From Bacillota bacterium (lineage in GTDB: Bacteria; Bacillota; Bacilli; Bacillales; Cytobacillaceae): DNA of 5,687 nucleotides. Under the pieces are notes generated by a model. It did no database searches, had not been told where the DNA came from, and was given only the letters and a program-made list of their open reading frames with translations. The position numbers and the translations under genes are program-made. Position 1 is the stretch's first letter; each line of letters starts with the position of its first letter. The stretch spans positions 1 through 5,687 of the forward strand of contig JAUZPT010000208.1 of assembly GCA_030705745.1 (NCBI GenBank), written 5' to 3'. This document shows, piece by piece, positions 4,780-5,687 of the stretch.

Positions 4780-5687
4780 AAGGTGGCCGGTCTTAACTTT
4801 ATTTTTTGGACTAATGACCGAATTTACACTTCGACGGTCAGTCGACTTTACACTATGAGTTAACGGAATTGCATAGAGAAAACCTTTTCCATTTTCCATA
4901 AGCTTATACGCAACTACCGCCTGAATCCCCTGAGCCGTTGAGAAGGTGTCGCTTACATTTCCTCCCTGCCAGTCAAAGCCTCCATCCGCATTTTGGAATG
5001 TTAATAAATAGGTAATCAAGCTTTTGCCGTCTTTTGAAAATAACTCGGAATTTGCATCGATATTGAGAGCCGATAAAGCAATAACTGCTTGTGCGGCAGT
5101 AGAACTATTGTCGATTTTACCCGCAAGAAATTTCTTGGATAAAAATTGTACAGCACGATCAATCTTTTCCTGAACCCCTTTCTCATTCTTATGAGGGGCA
5201 AGAGCTGTTAGAACCATACTAGTTGTATCAGTGTCACTTGATGCGCTGCCATCCCACGCCCATCCTCCATCTTTATTTTGTTTTGCTAGCAATTGATTGA
5301 CCAGCTTCTGTTTTGTCCAATTAGCTGATGCTGGAATGTTAAATTTCGAACTGTCCAGCGCAATTAATCCGTACGCCACTCCATTGAGGCCTTGTTTTGT
5401 AACCTCACCATTATAGATGGATGCAATTAGGTTATACCCATCCACATTCACAGGATTTCCGCCAGCGGCTAAAATTCCGAGTGCATAGCGTTCATAATCG
5501 GTAATTTTTGCGAATTTTCCTTTTTTCTCCTTCACAAGCTTTTTGACACCATCCAGATAACTCGCAGGTATTCTTTTTCCGGCTTGCTTGAGCGCAATGG
5601 CTTCCCAGTCGCCTAGGGGATGTTTTAAAGCATACTGCATCCCGGATTCAACGGACTTATTCAGAACGTAGGCCGAAAAAGGGGCTG
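4675..5687 (-). CDS. Cell-wall-anchored transcobalamin-like alpha/alpha repeat protein (partial, N-terminus outside window)
   Basis: The reading frame is open to the window edge, giving 336 visible residues. The Met at 5640 is internal: 15 further in-frame residues precede it without a stop. The visible part is a terpenoid-cyclase/prenyltransferase-type alpha/alpha barrel. Numbering from that Met, it contains GDWEAIALKQAGK (10-22), TDYERYALGILAAGGNP (47-63), a QNKDGGWAWDG repeat (121-131) followed by SDTDTTSMVLTALAPH, STAAQAVIALSALNID (180-195) and QNADGGFDWQGG (216-227). This repeat class matches bacterial surface proteins found with DUF4430 and is related to the alpha domain of intrinsic factor and transcobalamin. 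It lacks the catalytic context of a cyclase, so binding rather than catalysis is expected. The C-terminus has an LPNTA signal, a membrane segment and a basic tail, so the protein should be covalently attached to peptidoglycan. A signal peptide, and possibly another domain, must lie beyond the window. Confidence 0.88.
   Translation of the reverse strand, partial: APFSAYVLNKSVESGMQYALKHPLGDWEAIALKQAGKRIPASYLDGVKKLVKEKKGKFAKITDYERYALGILAAGGNPVNVDGYNLIASIYNGEVTKQGLNGVAYGLIALDSSKFNIPASANWTKQKLVNQLLAKQNKDGGWAWDGSASSDTDTTSMVLTALAPHKNEKGVQEKIDRAVQFLSKKFLAGKIDNSSTAAQAVIALSALNIDANSELFSKDGKSLITYLLTFQNADGGFDWQGGNVSDTFSTAQGIQAVVAYKLMENGKGFLYAIPLTHSVKSTDRRSVNSVISPKNKVKTGHLLPNTATNDLNLVAVGLLFVLFGAVYFYFLNRKSA

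Noticed and set aside
4675..5640. A true prenyltransferase or squalene/terpene cyclase enzyme
   Set aside because: The QNxDGGW-type repeats would attract that name, but the protein is wall-anchored by an LPNTA signal and neighbours a DUF4430 lipoprotein and a vitamin importer. A binding role of the transcobalamin alpha-domain type fits better than an isoprenoid enzyme.

Overview
The window looks like the chromosome of a Bacillus-type firmicute. The supporting signs are moderate AT-richness, strong AGGAG-type ribosome binding sites, an LPNTA sortase signal of the kind known from Bacillus, a short-lipobox lipoprotein, and an ECF-type vitamin transporter with its own ATPase and T component. This identification is inferred from style and protein families. 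No species can be named from the sequence alone.

Layout. Bases 32-502 (+) encode a small TPR-like helical protein of unknown function. Its end meets a five-gene minus-strand cluster tail to tail, and the two share a bidirectional terminator at 510-539. Read in transcription order on the minus strand, the cluster holds five genes. (1) A surface protein with terpene-cyclase/transcobalamin-type alpha/alpha repeats and a C-terminal LPNTA cell-wall sorting signal (4675-5687, its N-terminus lies outside the window). (2) A lipoprotein with a long Thr/Lys/Gln-rich spacer and a C-terminal DUF4430 domain, the transcobalamin beta-domain fold (3755-4540). (3) An EcfT-type transmembrane protein (2865-3737). 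(4) A fused double ECF ATPase (1225-2877). (5) An ECF S (substrate-binding) component with a GPWTPWQ motif (551-1243). Genes 3-5 overlap by 13 and 19 bp and gene 2 lies 17 bp upstream of gene 3, so genes 2-5 are almost certainly one operon. Gene 1 is 134 bp upstream of gene 2, in the same orientation.

How they may work together. In animals, intrinsic factor and transcobalamin clamp vitamin B12 between an N-terminal alpha6/alpha6 barrel and a C-terminal beta domain. Here the two halves are separate genes: the alpha-barrel is fixed to the cell wall by sortase, and the beta domain sits on the membrane through a lipid anchor and flexible tether. Directly downstream is a complete dedicated ECF importer (S+T+AA'). 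The S component resembles the group predicted to carry corrinoids (CbrT-like). The best reading is a surface capture-and-import system for cobalamin or a related corrinoid. ECF importers normally work without extracellular binding proteins, so pairing one with a split, doubly anchored transcobalamin-like receptor is the most interesting feature of the window. The ligand is inferred, not shown. No cobalamin riboswitch was recognised inside the window; the leader of gene 1, where one would be expected, is outside it.
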